A stretch of DNA of 64,000 nucleotides, from contig NZ_HG964497.1 in assembly GCF_000613125.1 (NCBI RefSeq), forward strand, positions 602,823 through 666,822, read 5' to 3'. The notes under the pieces were generated by a model. It did no database searches and was not told where the DNA came from. It saw only the letters and a program-made list of their open reading frames with translations. This stretch comes from Bacillus sp. EB01 (GTDB lineage: Bacteria; Bacillota; Bacilli; Bacillales; Cytobacillaceae). The position numbers and the translations under genes are program-made. Shown piece after piece: positions 45,263 through 54,092 of the stretch (the stretch's first letter is position 1; each line of letters starts with the position of its first letter).

Positions 45263-45922
45263 ATGAGCAAGGTTATTACTACTGAAGAAATCCCTGCTTT
45301 ATTCAAGGATAACATGACCATCATGGCAGGCGGTTTTATGGGAGTTGGGACCCCTGAAAGATTGGTTGCCGGCATTTTGGAATCAGGCGTAAAGGATCTT
45401 ACCCTGATTTGCAATGACACTGCATTTGTAGAAACAGGCGTTGGACCGCTTGTCGTCAACAAACGTTTTAGGAAAATCATCGCTTCCCACATTGGGACAA
45501 ACCCAGAAACAGGAAGGCAAATGATAGCTGGAGAAACCGAGGTTGAACTTGTTCCACAAGGAACACTTGCAGAACGTGTCCGTGCAGGAGGCTCTGGCCT
45601 TGGCGGAGTACTTACTCCTACTGGTGTTGGTACCGTTGTTGAAGAAGGTAAGCAAAAACTGGCTGTGGATGGCCGCGAATACTTGCTGGAAATGCCTCTC
45701 CGCGCAGATGTCGCCATCCTGAAAGCTTATAAGGCAGACAAAGCAGGGAACCTTGTTTACCATCGCTCTGCCCGTAACTTCAACCCCTTGATGGCACTGG
45801 CAGCCGACCTTGTTATTGTTCAGGTCGAAAAGCTTGTTGAAATAGGTGAAATTGATCCGGATGAAGTCGTCACCCCGGGTATCCTTGTAGATAAAATTTT
45901 GGTTTCAGGGAGGGAATTGTAA
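45263..45922 (+). CDS. atoD: Acetate/acetoacetate CoA-transferase subunit alpha
   Basis: This 219-residue alpha subunit of a class I CoA-transferase has the glycine-rich [12 protein letters not shown] motif near residue 23 and ends with [11 protein letters not shown]. It transfers CoA between acetyl-CoA and acetoacetate or short-chain acids in the cytoplasm, together with the next gene. The stop and the next start share one base (TAATG), so the subunits are made in equal amounts. GGAGGTG precedes the ATG. It is the first gene of the sigma-54 ato operon. Confidence 0.9.
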   Translation: MSKVITTEEIPALFKDNMTIMAGGFMGVGTPERLVAGILESGVKDLTLICNDTAFVETGVGPLVVNKRFRKIIASHIGTNPETGRQMIAGETEVELVPQGTLAERVRAGGSGLGGVLTPTGVGTVVEEGKQKLAVDGREYLLEMPLRADVAILKAYKADKAGNLVYHRSARNFNPLMALAADLVIVQVEKLVEIGEIDPDEVVTPGILVDKILVSGREL

Positions 45923-46575
45923 TGGCACAAACTGAAATGACTCCAAAGCAAATCATTGCAGCGCGTGTAGCAAAAGAAATGAAAAATGGCGATGTCGTCA
46001 ACCTTGGAATCGGGCTTCCAACCATGGTTCCGAACTACTTGCCTGAAAACGTTGAAGTTATTCTTCAATCAGAAAATGGCTATATCGGACTTGGGCCAGT
46101 CAATCGTGATATTGATCCTGACTTGGTTAACGCAGGCGGCCAGCCAGCGGGTATCATTCCTGGAGGAGCTTTTTTTGACAGCCTTTTCTCATTCGAATTG
46201 ATCCGCGGCGGACATGTCGATGTAACTGTTCTTGGCGGCCTTGAGGTCGACCAAAATGGGAACATTGCCAACTGGATGGTTCCAGGCAAAATGGTTCCAG
46301 GCATGGGCGGCGCTATGGACTTAGTGACAGGTGCCAAGAAAGTTATTGTCGCAATGGAACACTGTAACAAAAAAGGCGGCTCTAAAATTCTTAAAGAATG
46401 CACATTGCCACTAACAGGCAAGGGTGTAGTTGATGTAATCGTTACTGAGCTCGCAGTCTTCCGTGTAACAGATTACGGGCTTGTACTAGAAGAACTTATG
46501 GACGGGGTCACACTTGATACTGTTAAAGAAAAAACGGAAGCAGAATTCACCCTTGGCGAAAAATTCGCCAATTAA
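45922..46575 (+). CDS. atoA: Acetate/acetoacetate CoA-transferase subunit beta
   Basis: This 217-residue beta subunit has the catalytic glutamate in LQSENGYIGLGP (about residues 50-61) and GGAMDLVTGAKKV later. It pairs with the alpha subunit encoded just before it. It could act on acetoacetate, butyrate or other short-chain acyl groups. The regulators and transporter nearby favour acetoacetate or short-chain fatty acids. Confidence 0.9.
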   Translation: MAQTEMTPKQIIAARVAKEMKNGDVVNLGIGLPTMVPNYLPENVEVILQSENGYIGLGPVNRDIDPDLVNAGGQPAGIIPGGAFFDSLFSFELIRGGHVDVTVLGGLEVDQNGNIANWMVPGKMVPGMGGAMDLVTGAKKVIVAMEHCNKKGGSKILKECTLPLTGKGVVDVIVTELAVFRVTDYGLVLEELMDGVTLDTVKEKTEAEFTLGEKFAN

Positions 46576-46632
46576 TGGTTCCTGCGGGGGGCTTAAACCA
46601 GCAATCTACTAATTTATCAGGAGGAATTGAAT

Positions 46633-47817
46633 ATGCGTGACGTTGTTATTGCAAGTGCTGTTAGGACAGCTATCGGCACTTTTATGGGAACTTTGAGCAA
46701 CACTCCGGCTACTGACCTTGGTGCCATCGTTATTAAAGAAGCTGTAAAACGTGCCGGCCTAGAACCCGGACAAGTTGAAGAAGTCATTATGGGTAATGTC
46801 CTTCAGGCAGGACTCGGACAAGGCCCTGCCCGCCAGGCTGCCCTTAAAGCAGGCATTCCTATTGAAGTGCCTTCGATGGCCATTAATAAGCTTTGCGGAT
46901 CTGGTTTAAAAGCAGTTCATCTTGCAACACAGGCCATCCAGACCGGCGAAGCACAGATTGTCGTTGCTGGCGGAATGGAAAACATGAGCCTAGCCCCATA
47001 CCTTCTTTCAAAAGGACGCACCGGCTACCGCATGGGAGATGCAACAATCTATGATAGCATGATCAAGGATGGCCTTGAATGTGCAATGAATCACTATCAT
47101 ATGGGCATTACCGCTGAAAATATTGTTGAGAAATATGGCTTAACCAGGGAACAGCAGGATGAGTTTTCCGCATGGAGCCAGCAGAAAGCCGAAGCAGCCA
47201 TCAAAGAAGGAAAATTCAAGGATGAGATTGTACCAGTCGAAATCCCGCAGCGCAAAGGCGAGCCTATAGTTTTTGACACAGATGAATTCCCTCGTGCCGG
47301 CGTAACTGCCGACAAGCTAGGAAAACTGAAGGCGGCCTTCAAAAAGGATGGTTCAGTTACTGCAGGTAACGCATCCGGAATTAATGACGGTGCGGCTGCA
47401 CTCGTTCTGATGAGCCGTGAAAAGGCAGAAGAACTTGGCATTAGGCCAATGGCTATTATCAAAGCCAACGGTGCTGGCGGCGTTGATCCTTCAATCATGG
47501 GTATCGGACCGGTTCCAGCAACTCGGAAAGCACTTGAAAAAGCGAATCTCACCATCAATGATATCGACCTTGTTGAAGCAAACGAAGCATTTGCTGCACA
47601 ATCACTTGCAGTTGGGCGCGACCTTGAAATTCCAAATGAAAAATTGAATGTTAATGGCGGTGCGGTTGCCCTTGGCCACCCAATCGGAGCAAGCGGCGCC
47701 CGTATTCTTGTTACCCTTCTTCATGAAATGAAGCGCCGTGGCTCCCGTTATGGTCTGGCTACCCTCTGCATCGGCGGCGGCATGGGTGTTTCAACCATTG
47801 TAGAAATGGAAAACTAG
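46633..47817 (+). CDS. atoB: Acetyl-CoA C-acetyltransferase (thiolase)
   Basis: This 394-residue thiolase has the nucleophilic Cys in [12 protein letters not shown] (about residue 88), the His in [14 protein letters not shown] (about 350) and the second Cys in LCIGGGMG (about 380). It splits acetoacetyl-CoA into two acetyl-CoA, completing the pathway started by AtoDA. I chose the ATG at 46633, with AGGAGGA about 8 bases upstream; a TTG two codons earlier is too close to that site. Confidence 0.93.
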   Translation: MRDVVIASAVRTAIGTFMGTLSNTPATDLGAIVIKEAVKRAGLEPGQVEEVIMGNVLQAGLGQGPARQAALKAGIPIEVPSMAINKLCGSGLKAVHLATQAIQTGEAQIVVAGGMENMSLAPYLLSKGRTGYRMGDATIYDSMIKDGLECAMNHYHMGITAENIVEKYGLTREQQDEFSAWSQQKAEAAIKEGKFKDEIVPVEIPQRKGEPIVFDTDEFPRAGVTADKLGKLKAAFKKDGSVTAGNASGINDGAAALVLMSREKAEELGIRPMAIIKANGAGGVDPSIMGIGPVPATRKALEKANLTINDIDLVEANEAFAAQSLAVGRDLEIPNEKLNVNGGAVALGHPIGASGARILVTLLHEMKRRGSRYGLATLCIGGGMGVSTIVEMEN

Positions 47818-47911
47818 ATCATTTTGTTGCGAGCCTTCCCGATTGGCACGAGACCCTAAGCGCTTGTGACACATGGGAGAGCCTGCACGCTGCTAGGATT
47901 GGCTATACATG

Positions 47912-47943
47912 CATACCTTTGTTCGTAAGTGAACAAAGGTATG
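47912..47943 (+). promoter_or_regulatory. Strong hairpin between atoB and atoE
   Basis: A perfect 13-bp stem CATACCTTTGTTC/GAACAAAGGTATG has a 6-base loop and no T-run after it. It may be an RNA stability or processing element, or an operator palindrome, separating the enzyme genes from the transporter gene. Confidence 0.5.
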
Positions 47944-47986
47944 TACATCCTTATGACAAAAACACATACCTGAACGGAGGATATAA

Positions 47987-49309
47987 ATGGTTGCCTCAAT
48001 ATCAAAATTCTTTACGAAAATGGTAGATAAGTATTTGCCAGACCCGCTTGTTTTTGCCATGATTCTAACTATTCTCACCTTTTTGCTTGGCGTCGGCTTA
48101 ACGGATACTACTCCTGTTGAAATGGTAGGATTCTGGGGTGATGGCTTCTGGGGACTATTGGCATTTGCCATGCAGATGGCACTTGTCGTGGTATCCGGAC
48201 ACGCAATGGCAAGTTCACCGCTATTGCGCAGGTGGATGGGAAATATCGCATCTGTTGCGAAAACTCCAGCACAGGGGGTTATGCTTGTAACCTTCATGGC
48301 AGCATTCTGTAGCATTATCAACTGGGGCTTCGGGCTTGTCGTCGGTGCACTGTTTGCGCGTGAGGTTGCCCGCAGGGTACCAAAATCAGATTATCGCCTT
48401 TTAATCGCAAGTGCTTATATCGGGTTCCTTACCTGGCACGGCGGGCTTTCCGGCTCGGTTCCTCTCGTTGCTGCAACACCAGGAAACCCTATGGAAAAAA
48501 TTTCAGGCCTGATTCCTATTTCTGAAACACTATTAACTCCTTATAACATTTTCATAACGTTGACCCTATTAATCACTTTGCCATTCCTTACTAAAATGAT
48601 GATGCGCCCTGAGAGCGAAATTGTAGCCGTTGACCCAGAGTTGTTAAAAGAAGAGCCGTCAACAGCTCGTAAGCTTCCTCCAAATGCATCTATTGCTGAA
48701 AAAATGGAAGAAAGCAAAATCCTTGCCTATATCATCGGCGCCCTTGGCCTTGCGTATATTGTTTTTTACTTCAACAAAAATGGTTTCAAAATCGATATCA
48801 ATATCGTCAACCTGATCTTCATCGTCCTTGGTATCATCCTGCACGGTACACCAATGTCTTATATGCGTGCAGTTAAAGCAGCTGCGGCTGGTACTGCAGG
48901 CATCATTGCCCAGTTCCCATTCTATGCTGGTATCCAGCTGATGATGGAGGCTTCTGGCCTTGGCGGGCTGATCACCGAATTCTTTATAAATATTTCAAAT
49001 GAGCATACGTTCCCTATCCTGACATTCTTAAGCTCAGGTTTGATTAACCTTGCTGTTCCATCAGGTGGCGGACACTGGGTTGTACAAGGTCCATTCGTAA
49101 TGCCTGCTGCAGAAGCTCTAGGAGCGGACATGGGTAAAGCCGCAATGGCCATTGCTTATGGTGAAGCCTGGATGAACATGGCACAGCCTTTCTGGGCTCT
49201 TCCTGCCCTTGCAATTGCTGGCCTAAAGGCACGCGATATCATGGGCTTCTGTATAACAGCGCTCCTCTATTCAGGGATTATCTTTATCGTTGGATTATAT
49301 TTCTTCTAA
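47987..49309 (+). CDS. atoE: Short-chain fatty acid transporter AtoE
   Basis: This 440-residue protein has about 12 membrane segments in the AtoE/short-chain fatty acid transporter family. Family motifs include KYLPDPLVFAMILTILTF near the start, WGFGLVVGALFAREVARR and AVPSGGGHWVVQGPFVMP. It would import butyrate-type acids or acetoacetate for AtoDA and AtoB. It is the last gene of the ato operon, with ACGGAGG upstream and a strong terminator downstream. Confidence 0.9.
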   Translation: MVASISKFFTKMVDKYLPDPLVFAMILTILTFLLGVGLTDTTPVEMVGFWGDGFWGLLAFAMQMALVVVSGHAMASSPLLRRWMGNIASVAKTPAQGVMLVTFMAAFCSIINWGFGLVVGALFAREVARRVPKSDYRLLIASAYIGFLTWHGGLSGSVPLVAATPGNPMEKISGLIPISETLLTPYNIFITLTLLITLPFLTKMMMRPESEIVAVDPELLKEEPSTARKLPPNASIAEKMEESKILAYIIGALGLAYIVFYFNKNGFKIDINIVNLIFIVLGIILHGTPMSYMRAVKAAAAGTAGIIAQFPFYAGIQLMMEASGLGGLITEFFINISNEHTFPILTFLSSGLINLAVPSGGGHWVVQGPFVMPAAEALGADMGKAAMAIAYGEAWMNMAQPFWALPALAIAGLKARDIMGFCITALLYSGIIFIVGLYFF

Positions 49310-49318
49310 AAACCCAAA

Positions 49319-49362
49319 GATGGGGTACTAAGGCTTTCAGCCCTAGTACCCCATCTTATTTA
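49319..49362 (+). terminator. Terminator of the ato operon
   Basis: A stem of about 14 bp (49319-49333 with 49341-49355) is followed by TTATTTATTTT. Confidence 0.85.
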
Positions 49363-49599
49363 TTTTGCTTTTGATAGGACAACATTGCCGCCTCTTAGGT
49401 TCGTAACGTTCTGGCAAATCTGTTTAGGTTGATAGAACTTATTCTACAGTTTTAAAGAAAAATTCATTAAATGTTCTCAAAATGGTTTATTCTGCATCTG
49501 CTTATTTCCTCCAATAAATGTATATAAATAGTGACATCTTCTTTACCAAATTTCCATCCATTTCTCATTTTAAAAAACCAATCGAAAGAGGGCGAATGA

Positions 49600-50109
49600 A
49601 TGAAGAAACTTACTTTTTGCGCGTGTGGGAGTGGACAACCAACCGATTATTGCTGCACAAAAGGGTGGCATAACACATCCTATACTCAAGAAATTATCTA
49701 CCCAAAAGAACGTGAGGAAGTGATAAAACTTCTAATTGCCAAACAGTTTCAAATGAGGAACCGAGGTCCAATTAAATTTTACAGAAATGACTTGAATACC
49801 TGGCAATTCCGCAAACCAAATGACCCCAACAGGAAGGAATTTACCCTAATTCTCAATCAATTTATTGAAGATTGTCTTAAAGAAAACTGCCCAAACTCAT
49901 GGAAAGAATGCGACCAGTCATTTTGGGAAGAATTGATTGCTGCCTATTGGCCGAAATGCATTCACATCAGTGAAAAAGAGCAGGAACATTTTGTTTTTCT
50001 AATAGAACTAAGAAAGTTTGCCAAGTGGATTGACAAAAAAGAAAAGACACAAATCGAAACCACAATTGAAACCCTCACCAATGAAATTCTGCATGCTTTC
50101 CCTAAGTGA
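49600..50109 (+). CDS. SEC-C-like zinc-motif protein, unknown function
   Basis: This 169-residue protein begins MKKLTFCACGSGQPTDYCC, a CxCGSG-x6-CC zinc-binding motif like the SEC-C motif of SecA. The rest is helical, charged and Trp-rich and is not recognised. AAAGAGGGCG precedes the ATG. It overlaps the next frame, which lacks a good ribosome binding site, so the two may be one gene split by a frameshift or a translationally coupled pair. Confidence 0.6.
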   Translation: MKKLTFCACGSGQPTDYCCTKGWHNTSYTQEIIYPKEREEVIKLLIAKQFQMRNRGPIKFYRNDLNTWQFRKPNDPNRKEFTLILNQFIEDCLKENCPNSWKECDQSFWEELIAAYWPKCIHISEKEQEHFVFLIELRKFAKWIDKKEKTQIETTIETLTNEILHAFPK

Positions 50110-50446
50110 ATCCATATTGAACCAGATGATTAGACAAGCTTATCCAGGTGTACTTTCAGGGCAACTGGATTTTACTCAAGCATTAGAAGAGGACAAACAA
50201 AGGTTTGACTCCTATTACATTACATTTCCCGGCTTATTTGAAGTTTCTGCTTCAATACATTCAGTCTTTTTACTATCCGATTTACAGACAGGCTACTCCT
50301 ATCCTGTAACATGTCTTCCAGAATCTCTAAAACCGGGATTCCTTGTGCAGGGCTTGATTGGCCAAGTAATAGGTTGGCCATTTTGGGAATGGTGCCTTAC
50401 AGACGGTGTTTTCCCGCCTCGATCAAAAAAGTATTTTTCCCGCTGA
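50093..50446 (+). CDS. Small hypothetical protein overlapping the SEC-C-like gene
   Basis: This frame (117 residues from ATG 50093; ATG 50081 is also possible) has compositional signs of coding, for example the SGQLDFTQALEEDKQRFDSYY segment and a Trp-rich end. I do not recognise it. There is no Shine-Dalgarno sequence before either ATG, and it is in the +1 frame relative to the preceding gene. It may be reached by re-initiation, or it may be the C-terminal half of a broken gene. Confidence 0.45.
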   Translation: MLSLSESILNQMIRQAYPGVLSGQLDFTQALEEDKQRFDSYYITFPGLFEVSASIHSVFLLSDLQTGYSYPVTCLPESLKPGFLVQGLIGQVIGWPFWEWCLTDGVFPPRSKKYFSR

Positions 50447-50466
50447 TATGTAGACTTTTTTAAAAG

Positions 50467-50497
50467 AAAAGGGCCGGGCATTCGCCCGACCCTTTTC
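50467..50497 (+). terminator. Bidirectional terminator
   Basis: A GC-rich stem AAAAGGG..CGGGC / GCCCG..CCCTTTT lies between convergent genes and has T-runs on both strands. Confidence 0.75.
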
Positions 50498-50535
50498 CCT
50501 TAAGATCAATTGAATTTGATTAAACTATTAGTACC

Positions 50536-51054
50536 TTATGGAAGTCTCTTCGTCCAAAATCCGCCTTTGAAGTAGCGTGGTTCATACGATATAACGAAGG
50601 CTGAAGGAGCAATTTTGTGGATGGTATCCATCAGCTTCTTTTCATTTGATCGCTTGGCAAGCACCTGCATAACAATTCTGTTGCCATCCCTGCCATCAGC
50701 CACCCAGCTGGTAACCCCAAATCCCTTATCTCTTAGTATAGTAGGTACATTCATTTCCTCTTTATTAATAATGATTTGGACGGTTATGTAGCCCAACGCA
50801 AGCCATTCCTCTATCTTGCTTCCTAGATAAACACCACTTCCCCAGCCTAAACAGTAGGCAACGAGGTTATATGTTTTGTCGATATTTTCAAGGACTATAT
50901 TTAATCCAATTAGATAAACGAAAACTTCGACTACGCTTAAGAGTGAAGCTAGGACTTTTTGTCCTTTCATTACAAACATCAAGCGAACTGTAAACAGAGA
51001 AACATACACAACATTAATAACAATAATGGTAACAATCATGCTCATTGGGCTCAT
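50536..51054 (-). CDS. yebE: UPF0316 / DUF2179 membrane protein (YebE-like)
   Basis: This 172-residue protein has three membrane segments (about 7-27, 33-55, 62-80), then a cytoplasmic DUF2179 domain (about 90-170) with GYITVQIIINKEE and GFGVTSWVADGRDG. Length and pattern match the UPF0316 family, B. subtilis YebE. DUF2179 resembles ligand-binding ferredoxin-like domains. Function is unknown. It is monocistronic. Confidence 0.8.
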   Translation of the reverse strand: MSPMSMIVTIIVINVVYVSLFTVRLMFVMKGQKVLASLLSVVEVFVYLIGLNIVLENIDKTYNLVAYCLGWGSGVYLGSKIEEWLALGYITVQIIINKEEMNVPTILRDKGFGVTSWVADGRDGNRIVMQVLAKRSNEKKLMDTIHKIAPSAFVISYEPRYFKGGFWTKRLP

Positions 51055-51172
51055 ATTAAAACTCCCTGTATAAAAAATAAATTATTTCGTCCTAATTATT
51101 CCTTCCCTTTTCTTCTTTTAGTAAACAATATAAAGAAAGAGAACCTTAATTGGCCCTCTCCCTCTAAAGTAC

Positions 51173-51913
51173 CTAGTATTGGCTTAATGTCCGCTTTAGG
51201 AACTCTTTTGTCCGTTCTTGTGTTGGGTTGGTAAAGATTTGTTCCGGATGCCCTTCTTCAGCAATGACACCTTTATCCATGAATACCACCCGGTCCGATA
51301 CTTCACGAGCAAAGCCCATTTCATGGGTAACGATTAGCATGGTCAGACCCGATTCGGCAAGTTCTTTCATAACCTTAAGGACTTCCCCAACCATTTCTGG
51401 GTCCAGTGCGGAGGTTGGCTCATCAAAGAGCATGACGTCCGGTTCCATTGATAAGGCCCTTGCTATAGCCACACGCTGCTTCTGTCCACCTGATAACTGG
51501 CTCGGTTTCGCATTAATAAAGCGGTCCATGCCAACAACCTTTAAATACTTCAAGGCAATTTCTTCGGCTTCCTCTTTGGTCCTCTTAAGAACCTTCACCT
51601 GGCCGACAGTGCAATTGTTTAGCACATTATGGTTGTTAAATAAATTGAATTGCTGGAAAACCATGCCAAGCCTTGCCCGATACAAAGCCAGGTCATGTTT
51701 TTCATCAAGAATATTCTCACCCTTATAATTGATTTCCCCACCGCTTGGCATCTCCAAAAGATTGACACAGCGAAGGAGGGTTGATTTTCCTGAACCGGAA
51801 GACCCGATAATCGTGACGACTTCCCCTTTACCAACCGAGAAGTTAATATCCTTTAGGACTTCATGCGCTCCAAATGATTTACTTAAATGTCGAATATCAA
51901 TGATTGTTTCCAT
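51173..51913 (-). CDS. Amino-acid ABC transporter ATPase (lysine-regulated)
   Basis: This 246-residue ATPase of the polar amino-acid (PAAT) class has Walker [10 protein letters not shown], signature LSGGQKQR and Walker [20 protein letters not shown]. The ATG at 51913 has GGGGGAGAACG upstream; an extension to 51967 overlaps the permease gene and is not needed. It is the last gene of an operon headed by a lysine riboswitch, so lysine uptake is the likely job. Confidence 0.9.
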   Translation of the reverse strand: METIIDIRHLSKSFGAHEVLKDINFSVGKGEVVTIIGSSGSGKSTLLRCVNLLEMPSGGEINYKGENILDEKHDLALYRARLGMVFQQFNLFNNHNVLNNCTVGQVKVLKRTKEEAEEIALKYLKVVGMDRFINAKPSQLSGGQKQRVAIARALSMEPDVMLFDEPTSALDPEMVGEVLKVMKELAESGLTMLIVTHEMGFAREVSDRVVFMDKGVIAEEGHPEQIFTNPTQERTKEFLKRTLSQY

Positions 51914-51923
51914 CGTTCTCCCC

Positions 51924-52694
51924 CTAGTTTCTTCTCGTTTTCTTGGCAATATCATCAGGGGTTTCAACTTGCATTTGATTACCCATCATAATCGAGTAAT
52001 TATCCGGGCCATCCATTCTCCGTTCAATATATCGCAAAATCCTTGTGACTGTAAATGTCATGACCAGGTAAAGCAAACTAGCCACAAAGAAGGATTCAAA
52101 ATACCTGAAATTATTGCCTGCAATTGATTTTGTTTGGAAAAATAACTCAGTAACCGAAATGACATTCAAAACTGAGGTGTCCTTAATATTAATAACAAAT
52201 TCATTGCCTGTGGCCGGAAGAATATTCCGTATAGTTTGCGGGAGGACAACATTCATCATCGTCTGGAAATGATTCATCCCGATGGCCTGGGCTGCTTCAA
52301 ATTGTCCCTTATCAATTGAAATGATACCGCCACGGACGATTTCCGCCATATAGGCTCCTGTATTAATGGATACAATGATCAATGCCGCAACCAGGACGTT
52401 CAAATCTATGTTAAAGGCCATTGCTGATCCATAATAAATGACCATTGCCTGGACAATCATCGGTGTACCCCGGAAAAATTCAATATAAATTGAGAGAATA
52501 ATATTAACAGTTTTTAAAAGGATCCGTTTTGATCCTCTGTCTGGCATTGGGATAGTTCGGACAACCCCTGCCAGAAGGCCGATTAGCGACCCAACAATTG
52601 TGCCTACCAATGCTATTAGGAGTGTCATTCCTGCACCACGAAGGAACATCGGCCAATAATCAGAGATGATTCTAATAATCCATTCAATACTCAT
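51924..52694 (-). CDS. Amino-acid ABC transporter permease
   Basis: From ATG 52694 (AAGGAGAAG upstream) this is 256 residues with five membrane segments. It has the PAAT motif [13 protein letters not shown] and the ATPase-contact loop [18 protein letters not shown]. It is the membrane half of the lysine-regulated importer and most likely forms a homodimer, since there is only one permease gene. Confidence 0.9.
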   Translation of the reverse strand: MSIEWIIRIISDYWPMFLRGAGMTLLIALVGTIVGSLIGLLAGVVRTIPMPDRGSKRILLKTVNIILSIYIEFFRGTPMIVQAMVIYYGSAMAFNIDLNVLVAALIIVSINTGAYMAEIVRGGIISIDKGQFEAAQAIGMNHFQTMMNVVLPQTIRNILPATGNEFVINIKDTSVLNVISVTELFFQTKSIAGNNFRYFESFFVASLLYLVMTFTVTRILRYIERRMDGPDNYSIMMGNQMQVETPDDIAKKTRRN

Positions 52695-52752
52695 GTAGCT
52701 TCTCCTTCCCATCATAAAACCGGCTGGTTTCAGCCGGTTTTATAATTGCATT

Positions 52753-53589
52753 TTACTTAGCAGCTGGCTGGTTTTTAATGGCTTCGTCCATAATAGAAGT
52801 CCGTTCTTCCTCTGATATTCCACTTAGGATTTCATTTATTTTATCAGTCAAATCGCTGCCTTTTTCTAATCCGGCTGCAATTGCAGTATCATCCTCGGAA
52901 GTTTTGAAACCTTCTTCAAATTCAACCATGACATAATTGCTGTTTGCTGAAGAAGCACTGACTGCTTCTGGACGTTCAGATACATAACCATCGATTATAC
53001 CTGATTCAAGAGCAACCCTCATTGCAGGGAAATTATCCATAGCCGTTTGTTTCTTTACTCCGTCAATTTGGTCGATGACCGAATAGTGGAAGGTATTTAA
53101 TTGGGCAGTAACCTTAGCACCGCTGAAATCCTGAATGGAAGTTGCATTTTCATATTTGCTGCCCTTTTTAACTACCATAACTAGGTCTGACTTATAATAG
53201 TTATCTGTAAAATCAATTGTCTTTTTTCGTTCTGCAGTAGGCGACATACCTGCGATAATGGCGTCTATTTTGCCAGAAGTCAGAGCTGGTACCAGCCCAT
53301 CCCATTCGGTTTTAACAATAACAAGTTCCTTGCCAAGGCCATCAGCAATCTTTTTTGCGATTTCAACATCATAGCCGCCAGCATATTCAGCAGAACCGGA
53401 AATTTTCACTGCGCCATTTGAGTCATCAGTCTGTGTCCAGTTGAATGGCGCATACCCCGCTTCAAGACCGACTTTAAATGTATCTTTATCCGATTTACCG
53501 GAGCCGGTGCTCTCGCTGGAGCCACAGCCTGCCAGTAAAAGTATCGCAGACAGCATGAGTGTTAGAATAATAGATAATTTCTTGTTCAC
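52753..53589 (-). CDS. Substrate-binding lipoprotein of amino-acid ABC transporter
   Basis: From a GTG at 53589 with GGAGGAG upstream this is 278 residues. It starts with a lipoprotein signal, NKKLSIILTLMLSAILLLAGC, with a lipobox Cys at about residue 22. A periplasmic-binding-protein fold follows (FKVGLEAGYAPFNW; GYDVEIAKKIADGLG; DAIIAGMSPTAERKKTIDF). It is the first gene of the operon and lies directly behind a lysine riboswitch, so lysine is the predicted ligand. An in-frame extension to 53844 runs through the riboswitch and is not real. Confidence 0.9.
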   Translation of the reverse strand: MNKKLSIILTLMLSAILLLAGCGSSESTGSGKSDKDTFKVGLEAGYAPFNWTQTDDSNGAVKISGSAEYAGGYDVEIAKKIADGLGKELVIVKTEWDGLVPALTSGKIDAIIAGMSPTAERKKTIDFTDNYYKSDLVMVVKKGSKYENATSIQDFSGAKVTAQLNTFHYSVIDQIDGVKKQTAMDNFPAMRVALESGIIDGYVSERPEAVSASSANSNYVMVEFEEGFKTSEDDTAIAAGLEKGSDLTDKINEILSGISEEERTSIMDEAIKNQPAAK

Positions 53590-53619
53590 AACTTTTCTCC
53601 TCCATTTTTGGTGCCGCAG

Positions 53620-53654
53620 AACACAAAAAGCGGCCTGAGATAGACTCAGGCCGC
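53620..53654 (-). terminator. Expression-platform terminator of the lysine riboswitch
   Basis: A stem GCGGCCTGAG/CTCAGGCCGC (53630-53639 with 53645-53654) is followed on the minus strand by TTTTTGTG. It lies between the aptamer and the start of the binding-protein gene. Confidence 0.85.
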
Positions 53655-53696
53655 ACATATATGTACGCAAGCACAGATTCCCTCTCTTTATCCCGA

Positions 53697-53878
53697 ATGA
53701 GATAGCACAACTCAGGTGAACTTGGGAGTTCACCGAGACAGTCCTGCAATTATTCACTGCAGACCCAGCAAGCATTATTGAGAAATAATACCCACTTCGG
53801 CGACATTTCCTTCTCCATAGCATCATTGCCTTCTCAAACTCCACTATGGACTGTTAAATACCGCGCCTCTACCTCACT
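53697..53878 (-). promoter_or_regulatory. Lysine riboswitch (L box)
   Basis: On the minus strand it has the L-box landmarks in order: AGAGGCGC near the 5' end, GTCGCCGAAG, TGCTTGCTGGGTCTGCAGTG with GAATAA, GGACTGTC, and TGCTATCTCATT closing the P1 stem. The pattern matches the B. subtilis lysC leader. With the downstream terminator it should switch the transporter operon off when lysine is plentiful. Confidence 0.92.
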
Positions 53879-53994
53879 ATTAAAAGTGAGGTTACTATTA
53901 AATTATATTCCTAAGGCTATACTATAAAAACATTCCTGTCAACAACCTGCTTTTTCCATTTCATTCAATACTTTCAGCAGATGTAACATAACAA

Positions 53995-54043
53995 TAAAAA
54001 AAGCCAGGCGTCCAGGTATTGCATACCTAAACGCTTGGCTTTC
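53995..54043 (-). terminator. Terminator after swrC
   Basis: A long stem AGCCAgGCGT..AGGTA / TACCT..ACGCtTGGCT (54002-54040) is followed on the minus strand by TTTTTTT. Confidence 0.85.
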
Positions 54044-54092
54044 TATCAATCATATTTTCATAAACATGTCGTTTTTGTCCCTAAAATACCAT

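Noticed and set aside
52753-53844. Longer form of the binding protein starting at 53844
   Set aside because: The extra 85 residues would be translated from the lysine riboswitch and its terminator; the lipoprotein signal with its own ribosome binding site starts at 53589.
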